From positions 62,001 through 126,000 of the forward strand of contig CAWHOW010000034.1 in assembly GCA_963831005.1 (NCBI GenBank): 64,000 nucleotides of DNA, written 5' to 3'. Positions 43,405 to 52,298 of the stretch are shown here, in pieces. Within the stretch, counting starts at the first letter, position 1, and every line of letters begins with the position of its first letter. The translations under genes were made by a program, and so were the position numbers. This DNA comes from CAWHOW01 sp963831005 (GTDB taxonomy: Bacteria > Bacteroidota > Bacteroidia > Bacteroidales > CG2-30-32-10). The notes under the pieces are model-generated. The model had not been told where the DNA came from. It worked only from the letters and a program-made list of their open reading frames with translations, and made no database searches.

Positions 43405-44091
43405 ATGAGCAACGTAATTGAATCACATAATCTTTCAAAAGTCTATAATCCCGATACCATACCTGTTTGTGCAGTTGACGGGGTTAACCTGCAAATAGAA
43501 GAAGGCGAATTTACAGCTCTTGTAGGCCCTTCAGGTTCTGGTAAAACAACTATGCTAAACCTGATAGGCGGACTTGATTATCCCACTTCAGGCGAAGTAA
43601 AAATAGCAGGCGTTGATATTACCAACATGAGCGAAAACAAGCTTATTGATTTCAGGCTTCGCAATATAGGCTTTGTTTTCCAGGCTTATAATCTTATTCC
43701 AGTACTTACTGCAAGAGAGAATGTCGAGTTTGTTATGCTGTTGCAGAAGAAATCTAAAAAGGAAAGAGAAAAGCGAGCTACTGAGCTTCTTGAAAATGTC
43801 GGACTCAAAGACAGGATGAAGAACCGTCCTTCAGAACTTTCAGGCGGACAGCAGCAGAGAGTAGCAGTTGCCCGTGCGCTTGCATCGAAACCACGCTTTA
43901 TTCTGGCTGATGAACCTACCGCGAACCTTGATTCAAAATCAGCACAAAACCTGTTGGATATAATGTCAAAATTGAACAAAGAAGAGAACATGACTTTTAT
44001 CTTTTCCACCCACGACCAGCGTGTAATTGATAAGGCCCGCCGTGTGGTAACACTGGCGGATGGAAAGATAGTCTCCGACATTAAACAATGA
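43405..44091 (+). CDS. LolD/MacB-type ABC transporter ATP-binding protein
   Basis: 228 residues with Walker A G-P-S-G-S-G-K-T-T (about 39-47), Q-loop V-F-Q-A-Y-N-L, signature L-S-G-G-Q-Q-Q-R-V-A-V-A-R-A, and Walker B I-L-A-D-E-P-T-A-N-L-D. It belongs to the MacB/LolD subfamily and would power the two FtsX-type permeases. It overlaps the next gene by 4 bases. Confidence 0.94.
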   Translation: MSNVIESHNLSKVYNPDTIPVCAVDGVNLQIEEGEFTALVGPSGSGKTTMLNLIGGLDYPTSGEVKIAGVDITNMSENKLIDFRLRNIGFVFQAYNLIPVLTARENVEFVMLLQKKSKKEREKRATELLENVGLKDRMKNRPSELSGGQQQRVAVARALASKPRFILADEPTANLDSKSAQNLLDIMSKLNKEENMTFIFSTHDQRVIDKARRVVTLADGKIVSDIKQ

Positions 44092-45378
44092 ACAAAAGGG
44101 TCAATAACAGAAATGCAATGAAATTGAACTTTTCTGCAAGTAACAGTAAGCCTCAGCATCAGGCTGTTCCCGACTGCATAGTGCATACTGCTACTGCCTA
44201 CTTACAGGTTCTTAGACTTTGTTTTTTTACTTTAATAACATCTTTCATTACCATTTATTCAGCATCCGCCCAGAATGACACCACTAAACACACTCATCAG
44301 TTTACTGTTAAAGGTTATGTGAAGTATCTTGAACAGGTAAGTTTCGCAGGAAGCGCCACCGATCCGTTGACCAACGAACTTATTCACAACAGGCTTAATT
44401 TTGATTACCGACCGGATGAACATTTTAATTTCAGGCTGGAGGTGCGCAACCGTTTGTATTATGGCGAACTGGTTAAAAGCTATCCCGGCTTTGATTCCCT
44501 GGCAACAAGTGCTAATGAAACATTCAACCTTTCTAAGAACTGGATAGATAAAAATGCAGTGTTATTCAATAGCACCATCGACCGTGCCAGTGCTGAATAT
44601 ATAGATAAGAAGTGGGACATTACCCTCGGGCAGGCAGCGCATCAACTGGGGCATCAATACTGTGTGGACACCTAACGACATCTTTAACACCTTTAATTTC
44701 TTTGATTTCGATTATGAAGAACGTCCAGGAAGTGATGCCGCCCGTATCCAGTATGCTTTGAATTCTTCCTCATCTCTTGACCTTGCCGTAAGTCCGGGTA
44801 AAACAAGCGACCAGGATATAGGAGCGCTTATGTATCACCTCAACAAATGGAATTACGATTACCAGGTGTTTTCAGGTATCTGCAAGCGCGATTTTACTGC
44901 GGGAGCTGGCTGGGCAGGTAATATCAGGGGAGCAGGGTTTAAAGGCGAGGTTTCGTATTTTACTCCTTACCAGCACTTTTCCGACAGCGCCTCCTTAGCT
45001 GCTACCCTGTCGCTGGATTATGGTTTTAAAAACGGCATTTATATACTTGTTTCGGGATTGTACAATAGTCTTGGTAAGGACAGCCTGCTAAATATTGCAA
45101 GCTTAACTTCTGAATCTCTTTCAGCTAAAGATATTTTTCCTTTTAAATACACCCTGTTTGCTGAGGTTTCTTATTCTTTCACCCCTGTATTTAAAGCTTC
45201 TCTGGGCGGGATGTATTCCCCTGCCGGTAACTCAGTGATCATTTTGCCTTCCCTTACTTTTTCCATTGCTGATAATTGGGCGCTTGATCTGATAGGTCAA
45301 TCCTTCTTCTCCGAACAAAGCGGAAGTTATCGCCCCCTTGGCAGCAGCATTTATTTAAGGTTAAAATGGGGGTTTTGA
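44088..45378 (+). pseudogene. Outer-membrane beta-barrel protein with a single-base frameshift
   Basis: The first frame (195 codons) ends L-G-Q-A-A-H-Q-L-G-H-Q-Y-C-V-D-T. The second frame gives L-G-R-Q-R-I-N-W-G-I-N-T-V-W-T-P-N and continues to 45378 as a porin-like barrel ending in L-R-L-K-W-G-F. One extra G in the GGG at 44628-44630 explains the break. Restored, it is about 430 residues, with a hydrophobic segment near residues 40-62 and the R-Q-x-I-x-W-G motif of DUF1302-like barrels. It should be the outer-membrane partner of the ABC/LolA system. This may be a true mutation or a sequencing error. Confidence 0.85.
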
Positions 45379-45562
45379 TCGCCGCCTTTTCCCCTACAAG
45401 AATATAAATAAATTGTCATTCCAAATGAACCCGCCAGTTGGCGGAGAAACGAGGAAGCTAAAAGCGGGAAAATATTCTTTTGCTTAACATCAGATAGTAA
45501 AATAAATTTCATCTGCCCTATTATTTTTATTTCTTACCTTTACATCTGTAAAATAATCTATT

Positions 45563-46312
45563 ATGGGAAAGAAAAAAGCGAAACCGTTTCCGAAATCCGA
45601 CGAAGAGTTTCACCCTGCTTTCCAGGGTTTGATGGCTCATTTGTCAGAACCCGACCCGACCAGCAACGACACTGTTAACCCTTCGTGGCAACGGTTGGGT
45701 CTGGACGACACTACTGTTTACACCCCACTGCTGGAAATTTTGGGCAGCGAAACCACTCACAATTCATGGTTATATGTTTATCCTTTGGAAAAAGGCAAAG
45801 CCACACATACAGGAACGCTTAAAGACCAGAAAAATAACCTTAAGATAGCAGCGCTTGCCATTATCCGTCCGCAACGATTGATTTTAAAATCACTGGAGAA
45901 AGTTAGCCCCGGCTTCCTTACTGCTAACGATAAAGAGGCGTGGTATATTAAGGATGACGGGCACATCAGTCATCCTTCTGCTTCATTGCTTACCACAAGC
46001 GTTGTGCCTGTTTTAACTATTCAGTCTATTAAATATTTAACGCATGTGATTGACGCACGCAACCCCGAAACGCCCAATAGAACTGGCTTTCCCGAAGGAC
46101 TTATCCTGCTTGAGATTGCACGTTTTGTTGGCAGCGATGCACCCACCGATCCTTCGCAATACACTCATCTGCTGTTCAGCGGGAAGTTTCGCAATAGAAG
46201 TACATTTGCGATGTCTGATCAAAGAAAAACAGCATGGTATATTGCACGTTATATCAGTCCTACAGGACAAGTGAGCAACTGGAGCACATCTGTTTGTGCC
46301 ACAATAGCTTAA
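45563..46312 (+). CDS. Hypothetical protein
   Basis: 249 residues, soluble, no signal peptide. It has a lysine-rich start (M-G-K-K-K-A-K-P-F-P-K). The C-terminal half ends in a pattern like S-D-Q-R-K-T-A-W-Y-I-A-R-Y-I-S-P-T-G-Q-V-S-N-W-S, reminiscent of proteins with a C-terminal beta-sandwich (fibronectin-like). I recognise no named family. The upstream spacer holds a fragment of a hairpin element (CCGCCAGTTGGCGG) near 45432. Confidence 0.55.
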   Translation: MGKKKAKPFPKSDEEFHPAFQGLMAHLSEPDPTSNDTVNPSWQRLGLDDTTVYTPLLEILGSETTHNSWLYVYPLEKGKATHTGTLKDQKNNLKIAALAIIRPQRLILKSLEKVSPGFLTANDKEAWYIKDDGHISHPSASLLTTSVVPVLTIQSIKYLTHVIDARNPETPNRTGFPEGLILLEIARFVGSDAPTDPSQYTHLLFSGKFRNRSTFAMSDQRKTAWYIARYISPTGQVSNWSTSVCATIA

Positions 46313-46389
46313 TATATAATACTAGAAGAACGTTCTTTAAAGAATGATTGATTTACCCTTAGCTTATAAGCTATTGAAAGTGTCATTCT

Positions 46390-46515
46390 CCGCATGCGGA
46401 GACTCTCTGTCCGGATGCGGAGCGTGTCTGTCCGCAGGCGGAGCGTCACTGTCCGGATGCGGAGCGTCACTGTCCGGATGCGGAGCGTCACTGTCCGGAT
46501 GCGGAGCGTCACTGA
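46390..46515. repeat. Six-unit, exact 21-bp tandem array (TGTCCGGATGCGGAGCGT type)
   Basis: CCGC/CCGG anchors lie at 46390, 46411, 46432, 46453, 46474 and 46495, exactly 21 bp apart. The first unit contains a perfect dyad CTCCGCATGCGGAG; later units keep TCCGgatgCGGA. The composition is far more GC-rich than its surroundings. Confidence 0.93.
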
Positions 46516-46570
46516 AGCAACAGCTTTACTGACTGCCGCTTGTGCTTATATATAGTAAGGAACAGAAATT

Positions 46571-46690
46571 ACAACTGCGAAAGATGAATTGAAAACAGTT
46601 GCAACTGAATTAATGAATGAGGGATGTGTGCGAATGAATAGAGGATATGCGCTAACGATTACGGGATGTGCAATAATGAATGAGGGAAAA
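46571..46690. repeat. Decayed 21-bp periodic array (ATGAATGAGGGATGTG type)
   Basis: ATGAATGA at 46613, ATGAATAG at 46634, ACGATTAC at 46655 and ATGAATGA at 46676 are 21 bp apart, with the inner word GGGATGTG/GGATATG repeating in phase. The units before 46613 are more degenerate but fit the same phase. This is a different unit from the array 60 bases upstream. Confidence 0.75.
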
Positions 46691-46830
46691 GAAATAGAGA
46701 AAAGTAAACATAAAATAGAAGATAGAAGACAGTCGGCAATGAAGATAGAATTGAAGACTGCAAACTGAGGACTGAAGACTGGCAAAAGGAAGCAGGAAGC
46801 AGTGGCAGGAGGCAGTGAATAAAAAGAAAA

Positions 46831-46970
46831 CTCTAAATCCCAATAGCTAAATTCTAAATAAACTCAAAATACAAATGATAGAAATTCAAAACACGCACAG
46901 TTTGTAACATTTGTACCTTTGATCATTTGAATTTGTTTAGGGTTTAGAGTTTAGAAATTAGGATTTATTA
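46831..46970. repeat. Palindromic element of CTAAATTCTAAAT / TTTAGAGTTTAG arms
   Basis: CTCTAAATCCCAATAGCTAA and AATTCTAAATAAAC at the left pair with GTTTAGGGTTTAGAG and TTAGAAATTAGGATTTA at the right. The interior of the sirtuin-borne 198-bp element at 24557 is the same family, here without recognisable TTAA ends. Confidence 0.65.
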
Positions 46971-46975
46971 ATAAC

Positions 46976-49072
46976 ATGAAATATCTACCAATTACATACG
47001 CTATGAGGAAAACAAACACCGCAACAGCAATAAGTAGTAAGACAGAAGTAGTAAGTAGTAAGACAGCAGTCGTCAGTCCACAGTCATCAGGCGTAAATCG
47101 TAAATCTAAAATCACGAATGAAAGTCTACAGTCGTCAGTTTACAGTCGCCAGTCTTTAAATACTTTTGCAGACTGTAGATTGCCAACTGAGGACTCCTTC
47201 ATTCTTAAATATAAAATCGTAAATCGTAAATCTAAAATCACGAATGAAAGTCTACAGTCGTCAGTTTACAGTCGCCAGTCTTTAAATACTTTTGCAGACT
47301 GCAGATTGCCAACTGAGGACTCCTTCATTCTTAAATCTAAAATCGTAAAGCGTAAATCTAAAATCACGAATGAAAGTCTACAGTCGTCAGTTTACAGTCG
47401 CCAGTCTTTAAATACTTTTGCAGACTGCAGATTGCCAACTGAGGACTCCTTCATTCTTAAATCTAAAATCGTAAAGCGTAAATCTAAAATCACGAATGAA
47501 AGTCTACAGTCGTCAGTTTACAGTCGCCAGTCTTTAAATACTTTTGCAGACTGCAGATTGCCAACTGAGGACTCCTTCATTCTTAAATCTAAAATCGTAA
47601 AGCGTAAATCTAAAATCACGAATGAAAGTCTACAGTCGTCAGTTTACAGTCGCCAGTCTTTAAATACTTTTGCAGACTGCAGATTGCCAACTGAGGACTC
47701 CTTCATTCTTAAATATAAAATCGTAAATCGTAAATCTAAAATCACGAATGAAAGTCTACAGTCGTCAGTTTACAGTCGCCAGTCTTTAAATACTTTTGCA
47801 GACTGCAGATTGCCAACTGAGGACTCCTTCATTCTTAAATCTAAAATCCCTTTAAGTGTTATCTTCTTCGCTTTGCTGACGGCATACTGCTTATTGCCTA
47901 CTGCCAACTGTTTCGCCCAAACTGCATATATAACGAATTCAGGTGAAAGCACTGTAACCGTTATAGATATTGCAAAGAATATGGCTATAACTGGAATTAC
48001 AGTAGGTGATAACCCTTTGGGTGTCTCTGTATCCACAGATGGTAATAAAGTATATATCGGAGTAAGTGGAACAAATAAGGTTTGTGTAATAAATACTGCA
48101 ACTAATACAGTTGAAACTTCTATATCTGTTGGTTCTCATCCTCAAGGTGTATCAGTTAGCCCTGATGGAAATAAAGTATATGTTGCGAATTTTAGTTCTG
48201 ATTCAGTAAGTGTAATTAACACCGCTACCAATACTGTTACAAATACAATTGCTGTTGGTTCCGGTCCGGGTGCTGTATCTGTAAATTTTGATGGAAGTAA
48301 GGTATATGTAGTGAATTTATATGACAATACAATAAGTGTTATAAATACAACTACAAATGCTGTTTCAGCTACAATTTCTGTTGGTAATCAACCTGCTGAT
48401 TTAACTGTAAGCCCAGATGGAAGCAAAGTATATGTAGTAAATAGTGGTGATAATTCAGTAAGTGTAATTAATACAACGACTAATATTGTTTCAAATACAA
48501 TTACAGTTGGTACTGCACCAAGTGGTATTGCTGTAAGCCCAGATGGAACAAAGATTTATGTTACGAATAATCATGACGGTACAGTAACTGTAATAAACAG
48601 TTCTACCTATACTATTCTGAATACAATTACTGTTGGTTCTCATCCTAATGGTGTTTCAGTAAGTCCCAATGGGAGCAAGTTATATGTAGTAAATGCTAGT
48701 GATAATAATGTAAGTGTTATAAATACTGCTTCAAATACAGTTTCAGCTACTATTTTAGTTGGATATGCCCCCGCAGCATTGGGGAATTTTATTTCAACTG
48801 CTAATGTAGGTATTGCACCGCAAAGCATGGTGGCGGCAGGGATAAACATTTACCCGAACCCGGCAAGCAATATTATAGAAGTAGGCAGTAAGCAGGAGGC
48901 AGTAAGCAGTATCGAGATATTTAATTTGCTTGGGGAAGAAATATTCACAACCACGAACCACAAACAACAAACCACAAACAAAATAGATGTTTCTTCTTTT
49001 CCGGCAGGAGTGTACATGGTGAAGGTGAAGACGGAGAAAGGGATGGAAGTGAGTAAGTTTGTGAAGGAGTAG
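46976..49072 (+). CDS. YVTN beta-propeller T9SS cargo with a repeat-inflated N-terminus
   Basis: As read from 46976, 698 residues. Codons about 42-290 are six copies of a 42-residue repeat encoded by a 126-bp DNA repeat that looks like intergenic DNA. Only then comes a signal-like hydrophobic core (V-I-F-F-A-L-L-T-A-Y-C-L-L-P-T-A-N-C-F-A-Q). The rest is a typical YVTN propeller (six to seven blades with N-T-V-S-x-T-I-x-V-G-x-x-P and V-S-P-D-G-x-K-V-Y-V) and a C-terminal T9SS domain (I-Y-P-N-P-A-S-N-I-I-E ... G-V-Y-M-V-K-V). A signal peptide 290 residues from the start cannot be read normally, so either an internal start is used or the gene is impaired. No ATG precedes the core closely. Confidence 0.8.
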   Translation: MKYLPITYAMRKTNTATAISSKTEVVSSKTAVVSPQSSGVNRKSKITNESLQSSVYSRQSLNTFADCRLPTEDSFILKYKIVNRKSKITNESLQSSVYSRQSLNTFADCRLPTEDSFILKSKIVKRKSKITNESLQSSVYSRQSLNTFADCRLPTEDSFILKSKIVKRKSKITNESLQSSVYSRQSLNTFADCRLPTEDSFILKSKIVKRKSKITNESLQSSVYSRQSLNTFADCRLPTEDSFILKYKIVNRKSKITNESLQSSVYSRQSLNTFADCRLPTEDSFILKSKIPLSVIFFALLTAYCLLPTANCFAQTAYITNSGESTVTVIDIAKNMAITGITVGDNPLGVSVSTDGNKVYIGVSGTNKVCVINTATNTVETSISVGSHPQGVSVSPDGNKVYVANFSSDSVSVINTATNTVTNTIAVGSGPGAVSVNFDGSKVYVVNLYDNTISVINTTTNAVSATISVGNQPADLTVSPDGSKVYVVNSGDNSVSVINTTTNIVSNTITVGTAPSGIAVSPDGTKIYVTNNHDGTVTVINSSTYTILNTITVGSHPNGVSVSPNGSKLYVVNASDNNVSVINTASNTVSATILVGYAPAALGNFISTANVGIAPQSMVAAGINIYPNPASNIIEVGSKQEAVSSIEIFNLLGEEIFTTTNHKQQTTNKIDVSSFPAGVYMVKVKTEKGMEVSKFVKE
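47101..47856 (+). repeat. Six tandem 126-bp repeats in frame with the YVTN gene
   Basis: TAAATCTA anchors recur at 47101, 47227, 47353, 47479, 47605 and 47731, exactly 126 bp apart. Copies are nearly identical (differences such as TGTAGA/TGCAGA, AATCG/AAGCG). The unit contains AGTCTACAGTCGTCAG and CAGACTGCAGATTGCC, which are inverted-repeat words also seen near 20659. 126 is 3 x 42, so the reading frame is kept. Just before it, TAAGTAGTAAGACAG is repeated at 47031 and 47052, 21 bp apart. Confidence 0.92.
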
Positions 49073-49262
49073 TGAGTAAGGAGTATGGAGTAGTGAGTGT
49101 GGAGTAAAGAGTAGTGAGTGTGGAGTAAAGAGTAGTGAGTGTGGAGTAAAGAGTAGTGAGTGTGGAGTAAAGAGTAGTGAGTGTGGAGTAAAGAGTAGTG
49201 AGTGTGGAGTAAAGAGTAGTGAGCCTGGAGTAAAGAGTAGTGAGTGTGGAGTACGGAGTTAG
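49070..49262. repeat. 21-bp tandem array starting at the stop codon (TAGTGAGTGTGGAGTAAAG type)
   Basis: TAGTGAGT anchors lie at 49070 (the stop codon itself), 49091, 49112 and 49133, continuing every 21 bp to about 49262. The last coding bases (AGTGAGTAAGTTTGTGAAGG) resemble a unit, so the array looks as if it grew out of the 3' end of the gene. Confidence 0.9.
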
Positions 49263-49364
49263 GAGTAAAACAGCGAAACAGGAACACTCCAGCCTCCCGT
49301 TGTGGCAGCAGGTACAGTGTAATTAAAAAATATTGTATACATTTATTGGCTAAAATATAAACAT

Positions 49365-49574
49365 ATGAAAAAGCTGATGCAAATTCCATTTTATATTCCT
49401 TTTCTGGGAATAGTAATAAGTTTTATTCTATTCATTATCGCGGCAAATTCGCCAAATATGGCTTTGCTTATAACAGGCGTAATACTGTTGCATCTTTCAG
49501 GATGGATACTTATAGTAAAGTTTTTTCTGTGTACGGTAGGCTTTTTCGGTACGGTGGTTGGTCCAAAACAATAA
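49365..49574 (+). CDS. Small membrane protein, unknown
   Basis: 69 residues with two hydrophobic segments (about 8-27 and 32-60) and a short polar tail. There is no family that I recognise. It lies between the 21-bp array and the aldo/keto reductase gene. Codon use resembles its neighbours, but the small size limits confidence. Confidence 0.5.
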   Translation: MKKLMQIPFYIPFLGIVISFILFIIAANSPNMALLITGVILLHLSGWILIVKFFLCTVGFFGTVVGPKQ

Positions 49575-49663
49575 TGAATTAAGATGTGTTGCTACTTTTA
49601 TCGGTAAAGAAAATTAAGCATTAGCGGAAAGGCTATTCATATTCAGGCTTTATACATATAACT

Positions 49664-50671
49664 ATGGAAAAGAAAATTCAGAAAAGGAAATTAGGAAAAA
49701 GCGGGCTCGAAGTGTCTGCGCTTGGTCTCGGCTGCATGGGCATGAGTTTTGGATTAGGTCCTGTTGCAGATAAAAAGGAAATGATAATCCTTATCAGGAA
49801 AGCAGTAGAAAGCGGCATTACTTTTTTCGATACCGCTGAAGTTTACGGGCCGTTCATTAATGAAGAGCTTGTAGGCGAGGCGCTTTCGCCCATGCGTAAT
49901 GAGGTAGTGATAGCAACCAAATTCGGTTTCAAACTTGATTCCAATGGCGGGCCGCAATGGATGGGTGTAGATAGTCGCCCCGAACACATCAGGGAGGTTG
50001 CAGAGGCATCGCTTAAACGACTTAAAACAGATGTTATTGATTTGCTGTATCAGCACCGTGTTGACCCGAATGTGCCTATTGAGGATGTTGCTGGTACAGT
50101 GAAAGACCTTATAAAAGAAGGTAAAGTAAAACATTTTGGTTTGTCGGAAGCAGGCGTGCAAACCATACGCAGGGCACATGCCGTGCAACCAGTAACAGCA
50201 TTGCAAAGCGAATACTCGCTGTGGTGGAGAGAGCCTGAGGCTGAAATATTACCGGCACTCGAAGAACTTGGAATCGGTTTTGTGCCGTTTAGTCCGCTAG
50301 GCAAAGGTTTCCTTACCGGGAAGATAGACGAGAACACGACATTTGATAAAACAGACTTCCGCAACACAGTTCCCCGTTTTGCAGTAGAAAACAGGAAAGC
50401 AAATCTTGCTATGGTTGAGTTACTCAAACATATTGCAACACGCAAAAATACCACACCTGCGCAAATTGCACTTGCATGGCTGCTTGCACAGAAACCATGG
50501 ATAGTCCCGATACCGGGCACAACCAAGCTTGAACGTTTAATAGAAAATATTGGTTCAACGTCAATAGAACTTTCATCCGGAGAACTTCGTGAAATAGAAA
50601 CTGCCGCATCAAAGATCAAAGTGCAGGGCGGCAGATATTCGGAAAGCGCTGCAAAATTGATTAATCGCTAA
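49664..50671 (+). CDS. Aldo/keto reductase
   Basis: 335 residues, a full TIM-barrel NADPH-dependent reductase. The catalytic tetrad is seen in D-T-A-E-V-Y-G (Asp and Tyr), K in V-V-I-A-T-K-F-G, and H in L-Y-Q-H-R-V-D. The cofactor motif near the end is I-P-I-P-G-T-T-K-L-E-R-L-I-E-N. It resembles the YakC/AKR13-type subgroup. The substrate is unknown. The next gene starts 6 bases after the stop. Confidence 0.93.
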   Translation: MEKKIQKRKLGKSGLEVSALGLGCMGMSFGLGPVADKKEMIILIRKAVESGITFFDTAEVYGPFINEELVGEALSPMRNEVVIATKFGFKLDSNGGPQWMGVDSRPEHIREVAEASLKRLKTDVIDLLYQHRVDPNVPIEDVAGTVKDLIKEGKVKHFGLSEAGVQTIRRAHAVQPVTALQSEYSLWWREPEAEILPALEELGIGFVPFSPLGKGFLTGKIDENTTFDKTDFRNTVPRFAVENRKANLAMVELLKHIATRKNTTPAQIALAWLLAQKPWIVPIPGTTKLERLIENIGSTSIELSSGELREIETAASKIKVQGGRYSESAAKLINR

Positions 50672-50677
50672 TTCTGC

Positions 50678-51055
50678 ATGATGAACAAAAAAGTTATTGA
50701 TTTTTTATTACTATACGATGAAGATGTTTGCAAAAATGCATTGGTGCTTCGTGAAATTCTGTTTGACAGCTTTCCCGGTATTACAGAACAATTAGACCTT
50801 CCTGCAAAGATGGTTGCTTATTGTTACGGACAAAGAAACACCGAGCTTATTTGCGTTATTATACCGTCTAAAAAAGAACTCAAGCTTGGTTTCAACAGGG
50901 GAGTTGACTTAGCAGATCGGGAGAAATTACTTGAAGGAACTGGAAAAATTAGCCGTTATATTGTAATAAAAAATGAGAAACAAATGAAATCAACGGCGTT
51001 GAAACAATTACTTGAAAATGCGTTGAACACGTATAAAGAAAGAATTAAAAAATGA
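50678..51055 (+). CDS. DUF1801-family protein
   Basis: 125 residues, soluble. The pattern of L-R-E-I-L-F-D-S-F-P, a middle strand with I-C-V-I-I-P-S-K-K-E-L-K-L-G-F-N-R-G and a tail with K-I-S-R-Y-I-V-I-K fits the DUF1801/YdhG-like fold, related to iron-carrier-like fold proteins. The function is unknown. It may be translated with the aldo/keto reductase (6-base gap). A second in-frame ATG three bases later is an equal candidate start. Confidence 0.75.
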   Translation: MMNKKVIDFLLLYDEDVCKNALVLREILFDSFPGITEQLDLPAKMVAYCYGQRNTELICVIIPSKKELKLGFNRGVDLADREKLLEGTGKISRYIVIKNEKQMKSTALKQLLENALNTYKERIKK

Positions 51056-51100
51056 GTATTTCAGTAATCTTTGGCATATTAATTAAATCACCAATTAATT

Positions 51101-51556
51101 ATGGAGACTTCAGACAAACGAATTAATAAGATAAAGGTCATTAACTGTTCACTTGAAACAGCCTGGTGGAAGTGGACAACACACGAAGGGCTTCTGACCT
51201 TTTTTGGCAGGGATAATAAAATTGAACTTACACCGGGCGGTGCATTTGAAATTTATTTTCTTATGGACAATTCTTATGGAATGAGAGGTTCTGAGGGGTG
51301 CAGGATATTATCTTTCCTGCCGAAACAAATGTTGTCGTTTAGCTGGAATGCACCTCCCGAATATAAGGAAGTCAGGGAATCCGGCTACCACACATGGGTA
51401 GTGGTTAATCTTAAAGCTGTATCAGGGAGTGAAACTGAAATTACATTAACTCACTTGGGCTGGCCGACAGACAAAAAGTGGGAACCTGTTTTTGATTACT
51501 TTGATAAAGCATGGACTACCGTTATAGATTGGCTGGCTGAAAGCTGTAAAAAATGA
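51101..51556 (+). CDS. SRPBCC / AHSA1-like domain protein
   Basis: 151 residues with the START-like helix-grip fold of the AHSA1 family: an N-terminal strand, W-K-W-T-T-H-E-G-L-L-T-F-F, G-G-A-F-E-I-Y-F, L-S-F-S-W-N-A-P-P-E-Y, T-L-T-H-L-G-W, and a long C-terminal helix W-T-T-V-I-D-W-L. These proteins bind hydrophobic ligands or assist stress response; the substrate is unknown. Confidence 0.85.
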   Translation: METSDKRINKIKVINCSLETAWWKWTTHEGLLTFFGRDNKIELTPGGAFEIYFLMDNSYGMRGSEGCRILSFLPKQMLSFSWNAPPEYKEVRESGYHTWVVVNLKAVSGSETEITLTHLGWPTDKKWEPVFDYFDKAWTTVIDWLAESCKK

Positions 51557-51599
51557 CCTAGTATGAATAATTCATGTATTATTTCAATTATTAAGCATT

Positions 51600-51724
51600 T
51601 GTCAGTTCGAGTAGAGATTAACTTATTTCAGAGTCAATGTTGTATCGAGAACAGACAATTAGGTGCAGTTTCATCTCGATACGCGGAATTTATCCTGACG
51701 AAGGAAGGGCTACTCGATGTGACA
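51600..51724. repeat. 125-bp palindromic element with TGTCAGTTCGAGTAG ends
   Basis: TGTCAGTTCGAGTAG at 51600-51614 pairs with the complement of TGTCACATCGAGTAG at 51710-51724. Inside lie GTATCGAGAAC and TCTCGATAC. This is a third palindromic family, different in its ends from the TTAA and TA families. It fills the gap between the SRPBCC and VOC genes. Confidence 0.7.
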
Positions 51725-51772
51725 ATACATTTTATGAATTCATAAGGCTATCAAACTATAAATATTTAAGAA

Positions 51773-52249
51773 ATGAAAAGAACAATCTTATTTATTCTGG
51801 CAATTGCTATTTCATTCTGTTTTGGTTTTACTGTCAAAACAATTATTGCCAAAAAATCTGGTGAAAATGCAATAGTGAGAAAAGTAACAGGCATTGGTGG
51901 GATATTTTTTAAGTGCAAAGACCCGAAAAAAATAAAGGATTGGTATAAAACACATCTGGGTTTGAATACCGATCAATATGGAGCAACATTTAAATGGCGG
52001 GATGCTTCTGATTCAACTAAAAAAGGCTCCACGCAATGGAGTCCGTTTAAGGAAACTACAAAATATTTTGAGCCGTCGACAAAAGATTTCATGATTAATT
52101 ACAGGGTTGAGAATTTGGAAGCGCTTGTTACGGAACTAAAAAATGAAGGCGTTACCATTGTTGACACCTTAGAAACATTTGATTATGGAAAATTTGTTCA
52201 TATAATGGACATCGAAGGAAACAAAATTGAACTATGGGAACCCAAATGA
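51773..52249 (+). CDS. Secreted or anchored VOC-fold (glyoxalase-like) protein
   Basis: 158 residues. The N-terminal hydrophobic stretch (about 4-22) looks like a signal or anchor. The vicinal-oxygen-chelate fold follows, with V-T-G-I-G-G-I-F-F-K-C-K-D-P-K, a middle N-Y-R-V-E-N-L-E-A-L, and the end D-I-E-G-N-K-I-E-L-W-E. The E in I-E-L-W and nearby H in F-V-H-I-M-D could bind metal. Substrate unknown. Most VOC proteins are cytosolic, so the N-terminal hydrophobic segment is unusual. Confidence 0.82.
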   Translation: MKRTILFILAIAISFCFGFTVKTIIAKKSGENAIVRKVTGIGGIFFKCKDPKKIKDWYKTHLGLNTDQYGATFKWRDASDSTKKGSTQWSPFKETTKYFEPSTKDFMINYRVENLEALVTELKNEGVTIVDTLETFDYGKFVHIMDIEGNKIELWEPK

Positions 52250-52298
52250 CATTGTATCTGACAAATTTGAAGGGGGAAGGACAATTTAATAGAATAAT

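Noticed and set aside
46976..47100. A separate small gene upstream of the 126-bp repeats
   Set aside because: The frame is continuous with the propeller gene and has no stop or independent features.
47101..47856. The 126-bp repeats as proof of the same 21-bp process
   Set aside because: 126 is 6 x 21, but I could not see 21-bp periodicity inside the unit. The match may be chance; only the short TAAGTAGTAAGACAG pair at 47031/47052 is 21 bp apart.
51563..51864. Two 60-75 codon frames between the SRPBCC and VOC genes
   Set aside because: They lie on the palindromic element at 51600-51724 and show no coding features.
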